Source: Mycogone perniciosa
Lineage: Eukaryota > Ascomycota > Sordariomycetes > Hypocreales > Hypocreaceae
NCBI GenBank assembly: GCA_025331125.1
Contig: JAOALB010000064.1
Location: 186,001-250,000 of the forward strand
DNA length: 64,000 nucleotides
Direction of reading: 5' to 3'
Shown: positions 26,522 through 39,395 of the stretch, piece by piece
Numbering within the stretch: position 1 is the first letter of the stretch
How the letters are laid out: the number at the start of each line of letters is the position of its first letter
Notes under the pieces: generated by a model
The model's database searches: none
Told to the model about the DNA's origin: nothing
Seen by the model: only the letters and a program-made list of their open reading frames with translations
Made by a program: the position numbers and the translations under genes

Positions 26522-29437
26522 AGGAATTTATAAAAAGCTTAAAGGAATAATACTTATACTACTGCAAAGCTGCTTTATCTTTATAATACACTTATAAAAA
26601 TATCTTTATTAAACTTTAATAGTTAGTATACTTTATATTCCTACTTTTATATATTTTCTACTAAGTCTACTTAAATTAATTTTATATACTAGGCAAATAG
26701 GTTTTTATAGAACTAGATAAATAATATTACAGCGGATATTTAAATATTTATTAAGTTAAATCGCTTATATAGCGTTACCGCTATAGGCTTATTAGGTATT
26801 AATATACTTAGGTTAAAGAGTTATACTAGGTTGCATTAATATAAATATTAACAGTTACTAGCTATAAGCGTTATTAAAACTAGTATTAAAGGCCTATTTA
26901 ATATTATTTATACTTTAATCTTTAATTTTTTACAGTTATTAAGTTAATAAGTGTAATAGTAATTTTGCTTTAATGTTAGTATAAGGTTAATATATAGGTC
27001 CCTTTCTCTTTATTAAAGTATTATCTCTTTTAATATATTTTTAATATAAACTTAAAACTTAGCTTTCTTTTTAACTTTTTTTTTTATCTTTTTTAATATA
27101 TTATTTTATTTTTTACTAGTAATATAAAGTATTAACTTTAAAGGTTTATTTAGAATATTAATATTATATAAAATAGTTATTAGGCCAAGGATTATTAATA
27201 TAATATAGATTTAAAGGCAATAATTTATTAAATAATATTATAAATTACAGGTAACTATTAATATAGGCTAGTTAATATTAGAATTATATTACTATAGCTA
27301 TAGCATTTTAAAAATAAAGGGGTTTTAATTTAAAAGATTAATAACAAAAAATATATATAGCTTTTTATATTTTTTTATTTTTATATTTAAGATTATATAA
27401 TTAATAAGCTATATTACTGCTTTACTATTAGCTAAAATAAAGCTCTTTAATCTAGGCATTTATATTATTAGGATTTAAGACTTTTAAAGAAAATACTAGT
27501 CTATAAAGCCTTATATTAAGCAGCTATTATTAATAAAGGTTAATATAGTTATTAATAAATATACAAGGAATAATATAATATAGATAAATAGTAATTTACT
27601 ATTTATAGTATTTAAAATTAATAGTCTATTATTAATAATAATCTATTATATCTATAAAGGCATTAAATTTATAGGCTATTCTAATATTCTATTGCATTTT
27701 TTAATATAATATTATTAAAAAGCTATTCTTTTCCTTGCCTTCTTATATTAAAAGTTATATCTTTATAGGCAAGTATATCGCTAAAGGTAATTAATCTTTT
27801 AATAAAGCTAGTTTTATTAATATAGTGTAAAAATAGGTTTCTATAATATAATAAATTATTTCTTTAAGTTAAGAAGTATTAGTACTGCAGGAACTAAAAA
27901 GTAGAAATTTATAATGCCAGTATACCTTTTCCTTAGCTTAAAATATATACCCTGCCTTAAAGCACTATAATACTATTACTTTAATATATTTTGCATTTTA
28001 AAAAACCGCTACTATATCCCTATAGGGTTTAAAGTCTTATAGTATTAGCTTTTTATTTTTTTATATAATTATTAATTATATATTAACTGCTATAGTAGTA
28101 GTATAGGTTATAGAGTTATTAGTATTTTTTATATTATAAAGTAAAAGATATAGTATTTAATTATATAAGATCGCTTATATCCTTTTGCTTTAAAGGGTTT
28201 AGTTTATTTTAAAGTAAAGTTTATTAAAGAGTATAATTACTATTTAGCTTTTTAAATTTATAGTCGCCTTTAAATTTAATATAATAGGCCTGCTCTTTAA
28301 GGTTATTATAAACTTTTTAACTAAAAGTTCTTTAAGTAAATTAATTATCTTTACTTATAAGCTTATCGCTTTTATTAATAAAGGCAGCAGCTATCTTTTT
28401 AAATACTTTAAAGTAAAAGGCATTAACCTTTTAAGCATTAATTTTACTAGTTTAGGCTGCTAGTTTATAGAATTTAATAATAAAGTTTTAAAATAGCTTA
28501 TTTATTATATAATAGGTATTAAACTTTTAAGCGGCAGATCGCGAAAAGTTAAAAGTTTTATACTATAAGTCTAAAAATTTAATAAAAATCTTATTACTTC
28601 CTTATTTTTATATTATATCGTTATCCTTTTTTATTATAATATAATCAAATGCCTTTTATATTAAATTATAGGCATTACTATTTAATTAACTATTAATATA
28701 AAGAATATATTTATAAAGGGTATTAAAATATTTAATAATAATTATAATATTATATAATATAGAAAAATACTAGTTTATATACTTTTATTAATAAACTTTT
28801 ATATCTTTATCTTTAGTATTAAATTTACCTTTAAAGTTATTGATTTAACGCTTAAAGATATTATTACTTTTAGCTTTAATAAGTTTATTAATTATATTAC
28901 TTTAACTTTAAACTTTATATTAAATAAACTTTAAGTTTTTAATAATAATAATATTTTTAGCCTTTTTTTATTTTAAAGCTATATTAAAGTTATACTTTTA
29001 ATTCTAAAAGTAATTAAAGATAATATTAAAAAACTGCTTAAATTTTAATATTTAAAGCTATAAAGTTAGGTTATAGTTATTATTATAAGCTTTTAAGATA
29101 ATATAAATATAAAGCTAGTTGCAGAAATAATTAGTAAGCTTTGCTTTTTAATTAAAGTCCCCCTCTATACCTTTTATTTTTACTTTAATATTCTTAAATT
29201 AAATGTAAGCTAAGGAATTAAGTATAGGCTAAAAAGCTAGGCTAAAGTATATTCTTTACTGCAGGGATATAGGCTTTTAAGCTTAAAGTTTTACTATAGT
29301 TAAGGATTAGTGAATTTCTTATAAGATATAGGGCTTTTTATAGTATCGCGACTGGGCTATTAGCGACTTCGTTAATTCTTTTTAGGCAGGGTTAAAGGCT
29401 AGGGGTAATAGCGCAGTTATTATAAAAAGGTATAAAC

Positions 29438-29599
29438 TATTATAGTATATAGAATAGCAGGTTAACGTAATATCTTTATTATACCTTAAATAAAGCAAGA
29501 AGCTATAAAAATATAGTTTAAAGGTATAGGACTAAGCTATTATATATAGATATATATAATACTAATAAGTTATTAAAGGGCAGGTTTAGTGCTATAACA
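29438..29599 (-). repeat. 5' LTR of element A
   Basis: 162-bp LTR in reverse orientation at the right end of element A, followed by the duplication ATTAA at 29600-29604, after which element C resumes. Confidence 0.9.
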
Positions 29600-32500
29600 A
29601 TTAATTTTAAATGCTATAGATAATAAATTATTACTTATTTATACTATATTATTCCTTGCGTATTTATTAATAACTATATTAACCTTTATTAATAGTAGCT
29701 GTTTAATATAAGGCTTTATAGAGTAGCATTTTCTTTAAAAGTCTTAAATCCTAATAATACAATTACTTAAATTAAAAAGCTTTATTTTAACTAATAGTAA
29801 CGTAGCAGTATAGTTTATTAACTATGTAATTTTAAATATAGGAATAAAGGAATATAAAAAGGTATATATATTTTTTATTACTAATCTTTTAAATTAAAAC
29901 CCCTTTATATTTAAAATACTATAGCTATAGTAATATAATTTTAATATTAATTAATTTATATTAATAGTTACCTTTAACTTATAATATTATTTAATAAATT
30001 ATTGCCTTTAAACCTATACTGCATTAATAATCTTTAATTTAATAACTATTTTATATAATATTAATATTTTAAGTAAACCTTTAAAGTTAATACTTTATAC
30101 TATTAGCGAGGAATAAAATAATATATTAAAAAAGATAAAAAAAAAGGTTATAAAGAAAATTAAGTTTTAAGCCTATATTAAAAGTATATTAAAAGAGATA
30201 ATACTTTAATAAAGAGAAAGGGACTTATATATTAACTTTATATTAATATTAAAGTAAAATTACTATTATATTTATTAATTTAATAACTGTAAAGGATTAA
30301 AGATTAAAGTATAAATAATATTAAATAAGCCTTTAATATTAAATTTAATTATACTTATAGCCAGTAGCTATTAATATTAATATTAATATAATTTAATATA
30401 ACTCTTTAAGTTAAATATATTGATACTTAAAAAACTTATAGCAGTAGCGCTATATAAGCGACCTAACCTAATAAACATTTAAATATCTGCTGCAATATTA
30501 TTTATCTAGTTCTATAAAGACTTATCTGCTTAATATATAAAACTAATTTAAGTAAATTTAATAGAAAATATATAGGAGTAGGAATATAAAGTATATTAAC
30601 TATTAAAGCTTAATAAAGATACTTTTATAAGTATATTATAAAGATAAGGCAGCTTTATAGTAGTATAAATACTATTCTTTTAAGCTTTTTATAAATTCTT
30701 TATATACTGTTATAGTAGAAAGTACCTTTAAGGGATATTAAAGTTTAATATTAATAAGTTTATAAAAGTAAAGCTATTATTTAATAAAAAGTAATATTTA
30801 AAAGAAACTTTTTAATTAGCTATAAAATAAAATTATTAGTTTCTTTTTATAACTAGTAAATAAACTTCCTTTTAAAAGATTATAAGACTATAAAATTAAG
30901 CTTTTATTAAAAAAGGAACTACTATATTAACAAAACCGCCTAATATTATTAAATAAACTTTAAATTATAAGAAAATAGCTAAATAAAAACTTAATTAAAG
31001 GATTTATTAAAGAATTTAAAGTAAAATATACTGCCTTTTTACTTTTTACTATAAAACCTAAAAAAAGCGTTTATATTTATTAAAACTATTAAAGCTTTAA
31101 TAATATTACTATAAAGAATCGCTATTTATTACTGTTAATCTAGGAAATATTAAATACTTTATATAATATTAGATTTTATATTAAGCTAAATATAATAGCT
31201 GCCTTTAATAAACTTAGAATTATAAAGGGATATAAATAAAAGACAGCTTTTATAACCTAGTTTAGGCTATTTAAAACCTTTATTATACCTTTTAGCCTTT
31301 ATAATACTTTAGCCTCTTTTTAATATTATATTAACTATACTTTATATAATTTATTTAATAAAACCTATATAGTTTACTTTAATAATATTTTAATTTATTT
31401 AATTATATAAAAGGAATATTAATAATATATATAGGAAGTTATAGATAAATTAATTAATATAAGTCTTGAAGTTAATATTAAAAAATATAAATTTAAAATA
31501 ATATAAATAAAGTATTTTGGTTTAATTATTATAAGTAATAGCATTAAAATAGACTTTAAAAAAGTGGCTGCAATTATAAGTTAAAAAAAACCTTTAAACC
31601 TCTATAAACTTTAATGTTTACTAGGCTTTATAAATTTCTATTAGCAGTTTATTAAAGACTTTTTTAATATCTATAAACCTTTAAATAACCTTTTACAAAA
31701 AGATATACTATAAAATTAAATAGAATTTTATACTATTATATTTAACTGCCTTAAAATTTAATTTATAACTGCCTTAATCTTTACTTTTTTTAACTATAAT
31801 AAAAAGATAGTTTTAGAAATAAATACTTTAAATTAAATATTTAATAGTATTTTCTTTTAATATAATAAAAATAATATCCTATAATTAGTAATATATTTCT
31901 TATTAAAGTATTTACCTGTTGAATATAATTATAAAATTTATAATAAAAAACTGCTAGCTATTATTAGATTATTAAAAGAATAGCGCTTTAAGCTTTAAAG
32001 TATAAAAAATAAATTTAAGATTATTATAGACTATAAAAACCTAAAATACTTTATAACTATTAAAATATTAAATTAAAGATAAATTTATTAATTTAAATTT
32101 TTATTTTAATGTAATTTCTAGATTATTTATTGGCTTAAGTTAAAAGTAATAAAGCTTAATATATTAAATAAAAGATTTTAAAGTATTTTAATAAAGTTAA
32201 ATTAAAATAATAGCTAATTAAAAAAAAGAAAAAAAACTTTACTTTTAGAAAACTGCTTTAACCCCTATACCTATACTAATATTATAGGAAGTATAAATAA
32301 TAAAAACCTCTTTGCTATAATAACTAGTACTTTAATCTTAAACTTAAAGATATTGATTAATAGAATTATCGATAAAGCTTATAAAACATTAAATATAGTG
32401 AGTATTATAATATAGGCGCTTTAAAACCTAGCTATTTAATAATAGCCTCAAAGTATTTAAAGTAACTTAAAGGCAGCTATATAAAATTTATAAATCTACA

Positions 32501-33014
32501 GCAATTAAATATATTACTAAAAATAACTTTTCCTTTTATTAATAAATAAAGTAAAAATATAAGTTATATACTAAATATACTTTTCTAGGCTAAAAGGATA
32601 CTTAAAATAAATAAAAATATTAAACCTTTTTAACTATATATATTAATAGCCGCAAATATTAGCTAATATTAATACTTTTATTAAAGGTTATAACTTATAC
32701 TTTTAAATAAAATTAAATAAGTCTATTCCTTTAAGATTTTTAAAACTGTTACTAGTATTATTTTAGGCTTAAAGTAATATTTTAATAGACTATATTACCT
32801 TACTGCTTAACTATAACTAATAGGGCTTAGTCTATAAGAATATCTTTATAGTAGTATATTATTTAATAAAATATACTATTTTATAGCTATTTATATACTT
32901 AATATTAAAGAATTTACTAATACCTTTATTTTATATATTTATATTTTATATAAAGCCCTAGAAATAATTATATTAAACTAGGGTACCTAGTTTATATTTA
33001 AATTCTAGAAACAG

Positions 33015-33595
33015 TTATTTTACAATTTAATTATTTATCTATTATTAGCCTAATTAAACTTTTAGTTGTTTCTTTATTGCTGCGCTATATATAGTTTCCT
33101 AAAAGCTATATATAAATAAGGTTTAGTATAACTTTATTATTTTAATACATATAAATCTATAAACCTTGGTTTAATTATTAAGAATTTAACCTAGATTATT
33201 ATATATTAATAACTTTTATTTAAAAGGCTATTAAAAATCCTAAATAATAGCATAAATATATCTGCTATAGTATTTTCTTTTAATACTTTACTCTTTATTC
33301 TGCCTCCTCGCTAAGTACAGGATAATAATAAAGATAATAATATAAGTAAAAGCGAAAATAAAGATAAAGTTAATAAAATAAAATAATTATATATTTATAT
33401 AAAAAAGCCTTTTAATATATAAAAGCTAACTATATAAAATAAAAGTAATACTCTTAATATTTATTAAAGTAATAAGGTTATACTAAACCTTAGTTATATA
33501 TAGCTTTTAGGAAACTATATATAATGCAGTAATAAGGAAACGACTAAGAGTTTAATTAGGCAAATAATAAATAAACAATTAAATTGTAAAATAAT
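33015..33595. repeat. Inverted-repeat element, ~580 bp (MITE-like)
   Basis: Two arms of about 115 bp (33015-33132 and 33477-33595) are imperfect reverse complements. They share the outer block TTTTACAATTTAATT and an inner block around AGTTTCCTAAAAGCTATATATA. The middle contains a RIP-mutated copy of a sequence that is better preserved at 37401-37455. No transposase is visible. It abuts the point where element C stops, but C does not resume on the other side. Confidence 0.65.
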
Positions 33596-34050
33596 TTAAT
33601 AGCTAGAAGCTATAGAATATCTAGTATATATACAGCCAGTATAAAAGTGATTATATAAATAATAGCTTTATCTTTTATAGTAATCATTTAACTAAATAAT
33701 AAAAATACAGTAGCAGAATTAGGTTTATAGCTTTATTCCTATTTTCCGCAAAATTTATTTATATAGGAAATCGTCTAAATTGACTTACAGCTATATAAAT
33801 AAGAAACTATTTTAATCAGATTTTTTATAATAGCCATTATGCCTATTGTATTGAGTCTAGGGTAAGCGGGGTAGCTAGTCCTAGCTTAATTATTATTGTT
33901 ATAGATAACAGAAATTTCCTGACTTACACCGAAGTTCTTTTAAAACTCGGTCCTTGCGTTGGGCCTAATTCCGGATCTAGCCAGAATAGGAAGGTTACCT
34001 AAATACACTAAAATCCTTACTTTTTAGCCCTCCTTTTTAACAATTTTAAA
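33596..34050. other. Less mutated patch inside the island
   Basis: About 33840-34020 has near-normal composition with intact CpG and CpA (for example GGGCCTAATTCCGGATCTAG), unlike its flanks. It resembles non-coding LTR or UTR sequence more than a gene; I cannot assign it. Confidence 0.45.
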
Positions 34051-36540
34051 AGATAATTAATAATATATTAAAAGAATATTTTAATATTTCTATAGTTATT
34101 TATTTAAATAATATTTTAATTTTTTTAAATACCTTTAAAGAATTTAAAGAATATATTTATAAAGTATTATATATACTATAAAATATTAAATTATTTATAA
34201 AATTAAAGAAATATAAATTTTATATATAAAAAGTTATTTTTTTAAAATATATTATTAGTTTTCAAGAAACTTATATAGATTTATTAAAAGTATAAATAAT
34301 AAAAGATTAATCTATATTTATAATAGTTAAAGAAGTTTAAAGCTTTTTAAAATTAATTAACTACTATTAATAATTTATTAAAAGCTATAAAAATATTATA
34401 TAAACCTTTTATAAATTTATTAAAAAAGATTAAAAGCTTTTATAAGTATTAAATATATAAAAAGCTTTTAATAAACTTAAATAGTTTATTTTAAAAAAAC
34501 CTATATTTATTATATTTAATTTATTTAAAGAAATAAAAGTTAAAATAAATACTTTTAACTTTATTATAAAAGTTTAATTTAATTAAAAGGATAAAAATAA
34601 TAAACTATACTATATTACTTTTTTACTTTAAAGTATTATACAATGCAGAATTAAACTATTTAATATATAATAAAAAGTTCTTTACTATTATTTTTGCATT
34701 TAAAGAATAGCGATATTATTTATTAAAAGGAATATATAAAGTTAAAGTATATATTAACTATAAGAATATTATATACTTTGCAATAGTTTAATAACTCTTT
34801 ACTATATAGATCTGCTATATAGAATATTTTTTAGAATTTAATTATATTTTAATGTATTAAAAAAGATTTAATAATAAATAAATAAATGTATTTAGTAAAT
34901 AAATTAATTATAATTAAAGAAAGATTGAATATACTAGGCAGATTTTAAAATAAACCTTTAAAGGATATTGTTACTAAATAATGCTTTAAGCTATATATAA
35001 AGTATTTAATAATAATATTATACTTTAATATATTAAAAAGTATTATATTATTTAAAATAATAATAGATTTTTAAAAAGTATAAAGTTTAAATATAAAAGA
35101 ATTTAAGTTTTAAATAGACTTCAAAAAAGTATAGTTATAAAAGTTTATTAATATTGAATATATAAATATAAAGGTATTTATAAGACCTATAAATAAATAT
35201 AAGAGTATTTTAAGTTTTAAAGGCTTAAAAAAGTAATATAAAATATTACTTTTTGCTATATAATATATAAAACAGTTAAACCTTTAAAATATAAACTATA
35301 TAATAAATTTTAACCTTTATTAATATTAAAATAACTATAATAGTTAATTTTATTAAACTTTATTATTAAACTATTATTATTTGTTAAATTAAAAATAAAA
35401 ATTAAATATAATAATATTTTAATAATTATGGATTAATTTATTAAATACTTTTACTTTTTTTATATAAAGAAATCATAAATATAAAAATACTAGTTTATAT
35501 ACTTTTGCAGTTTATTATAGTTGACTATATAATTCTGGTAAATATTTATAAATTAATTAAATATAAATTATAAATTTAATATTATATATTACCTATAAAC
35601 AGATAGATAGATAAGATGCATTAATTAGGTTATTAAAGTTTATTTAAAAAGTTATATTAACTTTAATTAAAATAATTAAGTAAAAAAGTTATTAATTATA
35701 TAAATATTTTATAATAGTAATATTTTAAAGTTAATTAAACTTAACTTTATATATATTAACTATAGCTTTATATTAAATATATATAAAGCATTAAAAAAAA
35801 GGCCTATTTATTAATAAAGTATAAATTAAAGCTAAAAGTATAAAGCAGTTATATAAAGAAATATAGGTATACTTTTATTTTATATACAATAAAATAAAGA
35901 AATATATTAATAAATATAAATTAAAGGGATTAATCTTTAAAGACAAAGAAATAGTTTATTTGTATAAGTATTTACTAAAAAAAGACTATAAATACTAAAA
36001 TAATATAATTAAGTAATAAATTAAATTTTAAAAGATTTAAACTTTATTTAATTAAAAAGGTTATTTTAAAAATTACTTATAAATTTATACTATTAAATAA
36101 TGTTTAAATTTATTTAATATTTTATTTTTTATTATTTAAAAAGGTATTATAAAATAAAGTAGAAAATAGATTAATTATAAACTTAATTAAAGTTTTATTA
36201 GTTCACAAACAATATAAAGTTAAAGAAATTAAAGCTATGAAAATAAAAGTTAATAAATGCTAATGTTTAATAAAATAACAGAATTATAAAGAAAAATATA
36301 ACTTTTAAAAATTTAAGGAATACTTTAAATACTTTTAGATAACTCTATAATAATTTTACTGAAATTTTAATTTATTAATAATAGATTAAATAGCTTAAAA
36401 GCAGTTTAATTAATTATATCGGCAGCTTTAAAAGGATATATATTAATAGCAGCCTTTACTTTATAATATTTAATTTTATTTAATTTATTTATATTTTTTA
36501 AATTAAAATTTACTATATCTAGGCCTTTTATGATTAATCA
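34050..36540 (+). mobile_element. Second Ty3/Gypsy family, 5'-truncated relic
   Basis: Conceptual translation ignoring stops starts near the YLDD box of reverse transcriptase, continues through a connection and RNase H-like part with traces of FLxYIIS and FIKxY..I, and reaches an integrase-like region (about 35.3-36.0 kb). It is collinear with Gypsy polyproteins but not similar in DNA to elements A-C. No LTRs were assigned to it. It is heavily RIP-mutated. Confidence 0.6.
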
Positions 36541-37622
36541 TTTATATTAAGTATAAAGGCAAATTAGCTCCGCTAAAGCTTTAAAAGACTTATAATATAA
36601 CTTTGCTAATTTAAGCTCTGCCTTTTATTGCTGCGCCTTTAATCGCTTATACTTTAAAGTAATTTAAGATATTAAAGAACTAGAAAAAAAAGGGAAAAAA
36701 AGAAAAAAAGAATACTTATAAATATTTATTAATACTTTAAAACTATTATAAAAGCGCCTTTATCAAATATACTTTTAGTATTAAAATACTTTATTTATTA
36801 TTTTATAAGTATAACTATAAGAATAATAATATAAATAAAGTATAATTTTAAAACCTAGTTTTCTAATAAAAAACGCAAAAGCTAAATATTAAAGGGTCTT
36901 TAAAGAATAAGCTTTTTTAATATAATTTATATTATTAATATTATATATATAAAAAAGGAAAAAGAAAAAGAATATTATATTTATAAAGGGAGGTATAGTA
37001 TTTATATAAAATAGGTAAAGTTTTAAATATAAAATTACTAGGAAGGGGATATTATATTATAACCTAACCTTTTTATAGCTGTATAAAGGGTCTAGGGCAG
37101 TATATACTTTAAAAGAATACTAAAATAATTATCTAATTAAAAAGGAGTATTTAAATTACTGTAAACTGTAAATTATTTAAATTATAGAATATAAGCTAAA
37201 GTAATCTAATACAACTATTATCTATATATAATATAAGTATATTCATTATATATCTCCTTTATATATAAGACTAAATAAGTTATAATTATTAGTATAGTTA
37301 CTTAGACAGTTGTTAATAAATTGAATTTACTAGAACCGCCTATTCTATAGAATTGTGACTATATTACCCTGCTTAGTATTTATCCCTGACCTCTCTATTA
37401 ACATAAATCCATGAACCTTGGTTTGACTGTTGAGAACCTAACCCGGATTGTCACATATATTTTAGCTTTAACTTTAACTAAAATTAAAGAGGGGATTAAT
37501 AAAATTATGCCAGCTATATAGCCGGGAGAATAGTTATTCTTTATATAGGTGGATAAAGGGGGTAATAGAGATGTATTATTTAAAGTAATTTAATATACTG
37601 TAAATAGCTGTTATATAAAGAA
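36541..37622. other. AT-rich segment with one LTR-like piece
   Basis: Contains a Lys-rich frame trace near 36.68 kb and, on the minus strand from 37455 leftward, a sequence starting TGTGACAATCCGGG that looks like the start of another LTR. Its 37401-37455 part matches 33147-33205. No coding potential. Confidence 0.45.
37401..37455. repeat. Lightly mutated copy of the 33147-33205 sequence
   Basis: The two copies run in the same direction; every substitution I see turns C into T or G into A in the left copy. This copy keeps AACCTAACCCGGATTGTCAC, the left copy reads the RIP-mutated equivalent. Confidence 0.8.
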
Positions 37623-37724
37623 TTAAGTTGCAGAGTATAAGGAGCTGTAGGGAGATTTTTGCGGGTAGCGTATAGACTATCTGTACAAATAGTAATTTTT
37701 ATCTATATAAATAGCACTACTCTT
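37623..37724. repeat. Right outer inverted repeat of the island
   Basis: Reverse-complement partner of 13771-13870. It keeps the GGAGATTTTTGCGGGTAGCG core. Normal base composition resumes just outside it. Confidence 0.8.
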
Positions 37725-39395
37725 AAATTACGCAGGTATACTTTGTACATATATTAGTAAGGCACTCACCTTAATATCCGATAATAAAGCTATTCGAGAT
37801 TTTATCTATGAGTTCTATTCTTTAGGGGACTTATGTAAGCATTTTTAATGCAACTATTTATCGAATTTGCGGGAAGGCGATAGGCTTGACTGCCAGGTTA
37901 ATGACTTGCGACTTGACAATAAGGAACACTTTTAGAACCATACATTACAAGTACACGGAACAGTGACTTGAGCTGCACCGTTTTAGTACATAGAAGTATG
38001 TGCCTTCGAACTCATTTATCACCTTCTTCGGCAGATGATTATTCGCTCTCTTGACATTTAGTTACTAGAGCCAAAAGCTGTTTTTTTTGAGATTGTGCGC
38101 AGAGCCTTATTACTTTGGTGCCCTGTTTCATTTTCTCACTAATTGGTTTAGCTACGTATGTTGACGAATGGAGTCTAGAGTATAGAGTTGGAATGAGTAT
38201 TCCCTTCGACCAAGTAAGCAGCTATGTCTTGTAGAGACCCTCTCCATCAGCGTTCAGAATTTAGGTAGTTATCGTATTCCTTGAACTCCAAGGTAGGAAT
38301 GCGTTTTAGTGCTGCAATATTTGTCGTTGTCTCGTTCGTGGGGCTAATCAGTGCGATATGATTCTCAATGATATCCAATAAGCTCTCGCTGCGGGAACTC
38401 AATGTATATGTGCCAAGATTACTTCATATGCTGAGTCTCGACCCAACACGCAAGTCTTCCCGGCGATTTCACTTGGGAATGTGCGGTTTTATGGGAACAA
38501 GTGGGTGCAGAGGGCTACTGCGTACTATCGCTAATCCGCCGGCAGTACGAAGGAAATGGTCGACGTGATGTATCAGGCTTTCTGCTACTAAGACTCTCTG
38601 GGAAGACCAACTCCAAGCTACGGAGTAGTTCTTTTTCGATTGGATGGAGGAGGGGTAAAGAGATGAGCCCCATAATACGCACGTCAACAAATTTTCTGCC
38701 ACCAAATCTTGAATAGATTAGGGGAGCGAACAAACCACCGCCCATCTGACGAAGAGGCCGATTTTCCGACCGTCACTTAGAGTCTATGTCAATCACCTAC
38801 AAAACTATTGGTCGTAGCCAACGCATACATACACTTGAACTTGTATGCATAAATTCTTGCTGAGGTCAGCTGCAACGTAATTCGTCATAGATGGCGGTCC
38901 GGTTTGAGGACCAACAGCATCTAGAGGCTCGTAAATTGCCGATTCTGCACTGAGCCCCCAAACCTTTTACTTATCTTCGTAAAGAAGCCCCAAACTCTGG
39001 AAAGACTGAGAGACACCTGGTCTTGACTTGGAAATACCCAGCGCAAACCCTCTGGACTAGTTAAATCTCAACTGGCCGAGAATCACCTTATTTTATAGAT
39101 AATTCCAATAACATTCGATTACTTGGAACGATCGTGTAACCAGCTTTCGCTGCCAGATACAGCCAAACGCAACCAACCAACCAAGCTGCAACCAGATCTA
39201 TTTACAATCAACTAAGTCGTCCCTTTCGTTAGGTATGAACGGCAACTTCAATCCGTTTCGATCAGACCTACCGGATAACGCGTTGGTTGACGATCAATAA
39301 CGCGTCTTCGTTCGTTCTTCGGCGTTCAACAACGCGTTTCCTTACTTCCTTCGCCTTTGGCGTTATTTCCTCTTTTCAATTCGACCGACTTCGTG
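37725..39395. other. No recognisable gene
   Basis: Normal composition, but only short frames. Around 38.36-38.72 kb there are overlapping frames on both strands that may be a degraded coding sequence; I could not name it. Pyrimidine-rich, CAAC-rich sequence runs from about 39.16 to 39.25 kb, with repeated AACGCGT-like motifs near 39.27-39.33 kb. Confidence 0.45.

Larger units (their letters stand above)
16399..29599 (-). mobile_element. Ty3/Gypsy element A, complete with TSD ATTAA, interrupted by B
   Basis: The element is inserted in reverse orientation into element C. Its 3' LTR is 16399-16560 and its 5' LTR 29438-29599, both 162 bp; the 5' LTR keeps the terminal TGTTAT. The target-site duplication ATTAA is present at 16394-16398 and 29600-29604. 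A polypurine tract (GGGGGGG on the minus strand, 16563-16569) adjoins the 3' LTR. Integrase and chromodomain relics lie at about 16.6-18.5 kb and reverse transcriptase at about 18.5-19.9 kb (minus strand). Without B it is about 6.6 kb. Confidence 0.9.
14417..33015 (+). mobile_element. Ty3/Gypsy element C (oldest layer, interrupted, 3'-truncated)
   Basis: The 5' LTR is 14417-14578 and begins TGTTACAGC. The internal gag-side part runs to 16398, is interrupted by element A, and resumes at 29605. It then continues through relics of reverse transcriptase/RNase H and into integrase, ending near 33015, where an inverted-repeat element begins. Alignment by eye to element B shows collinearity: the interruption falls 1,982 bp into C and about 1,983 bp into B. 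About 5.4 kb of an expected 6.6 kb survive. All frames are broken by RIP-type stops. Confidence 0.85.
13562..37750. other. AT-rich, RIP-mutated transposon island
   Basis: Base composition changes abruptly after exchanger C and returns to normal near 37.7 kb. The block is dominated by TA, has almost no CpG or CpA, and has no useful open frame on any strand. Where copies can be compared, differences are C-to-T and G-to-A. Its structure is described in the element entries below. 13562-13770 and 13871-14416 are AT-rich with no assignable content. Confidence 0.95.

Noticed and set aside
19925..29599. Large inverted duplication of 3 kb (about 19.9-23.0 versus 26.5-29.6 kb)
   Set aside because: It is explained by element B and the right part of element A being the same family in opposite orientation.
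13562..37750. AT-rich island as a centromere
   Set aside because: The content is explained by nested retroelements with clear LTRs and target duplications, it is only 24 kb, and it is flanked closely by genes. It cannot be fully excluded.
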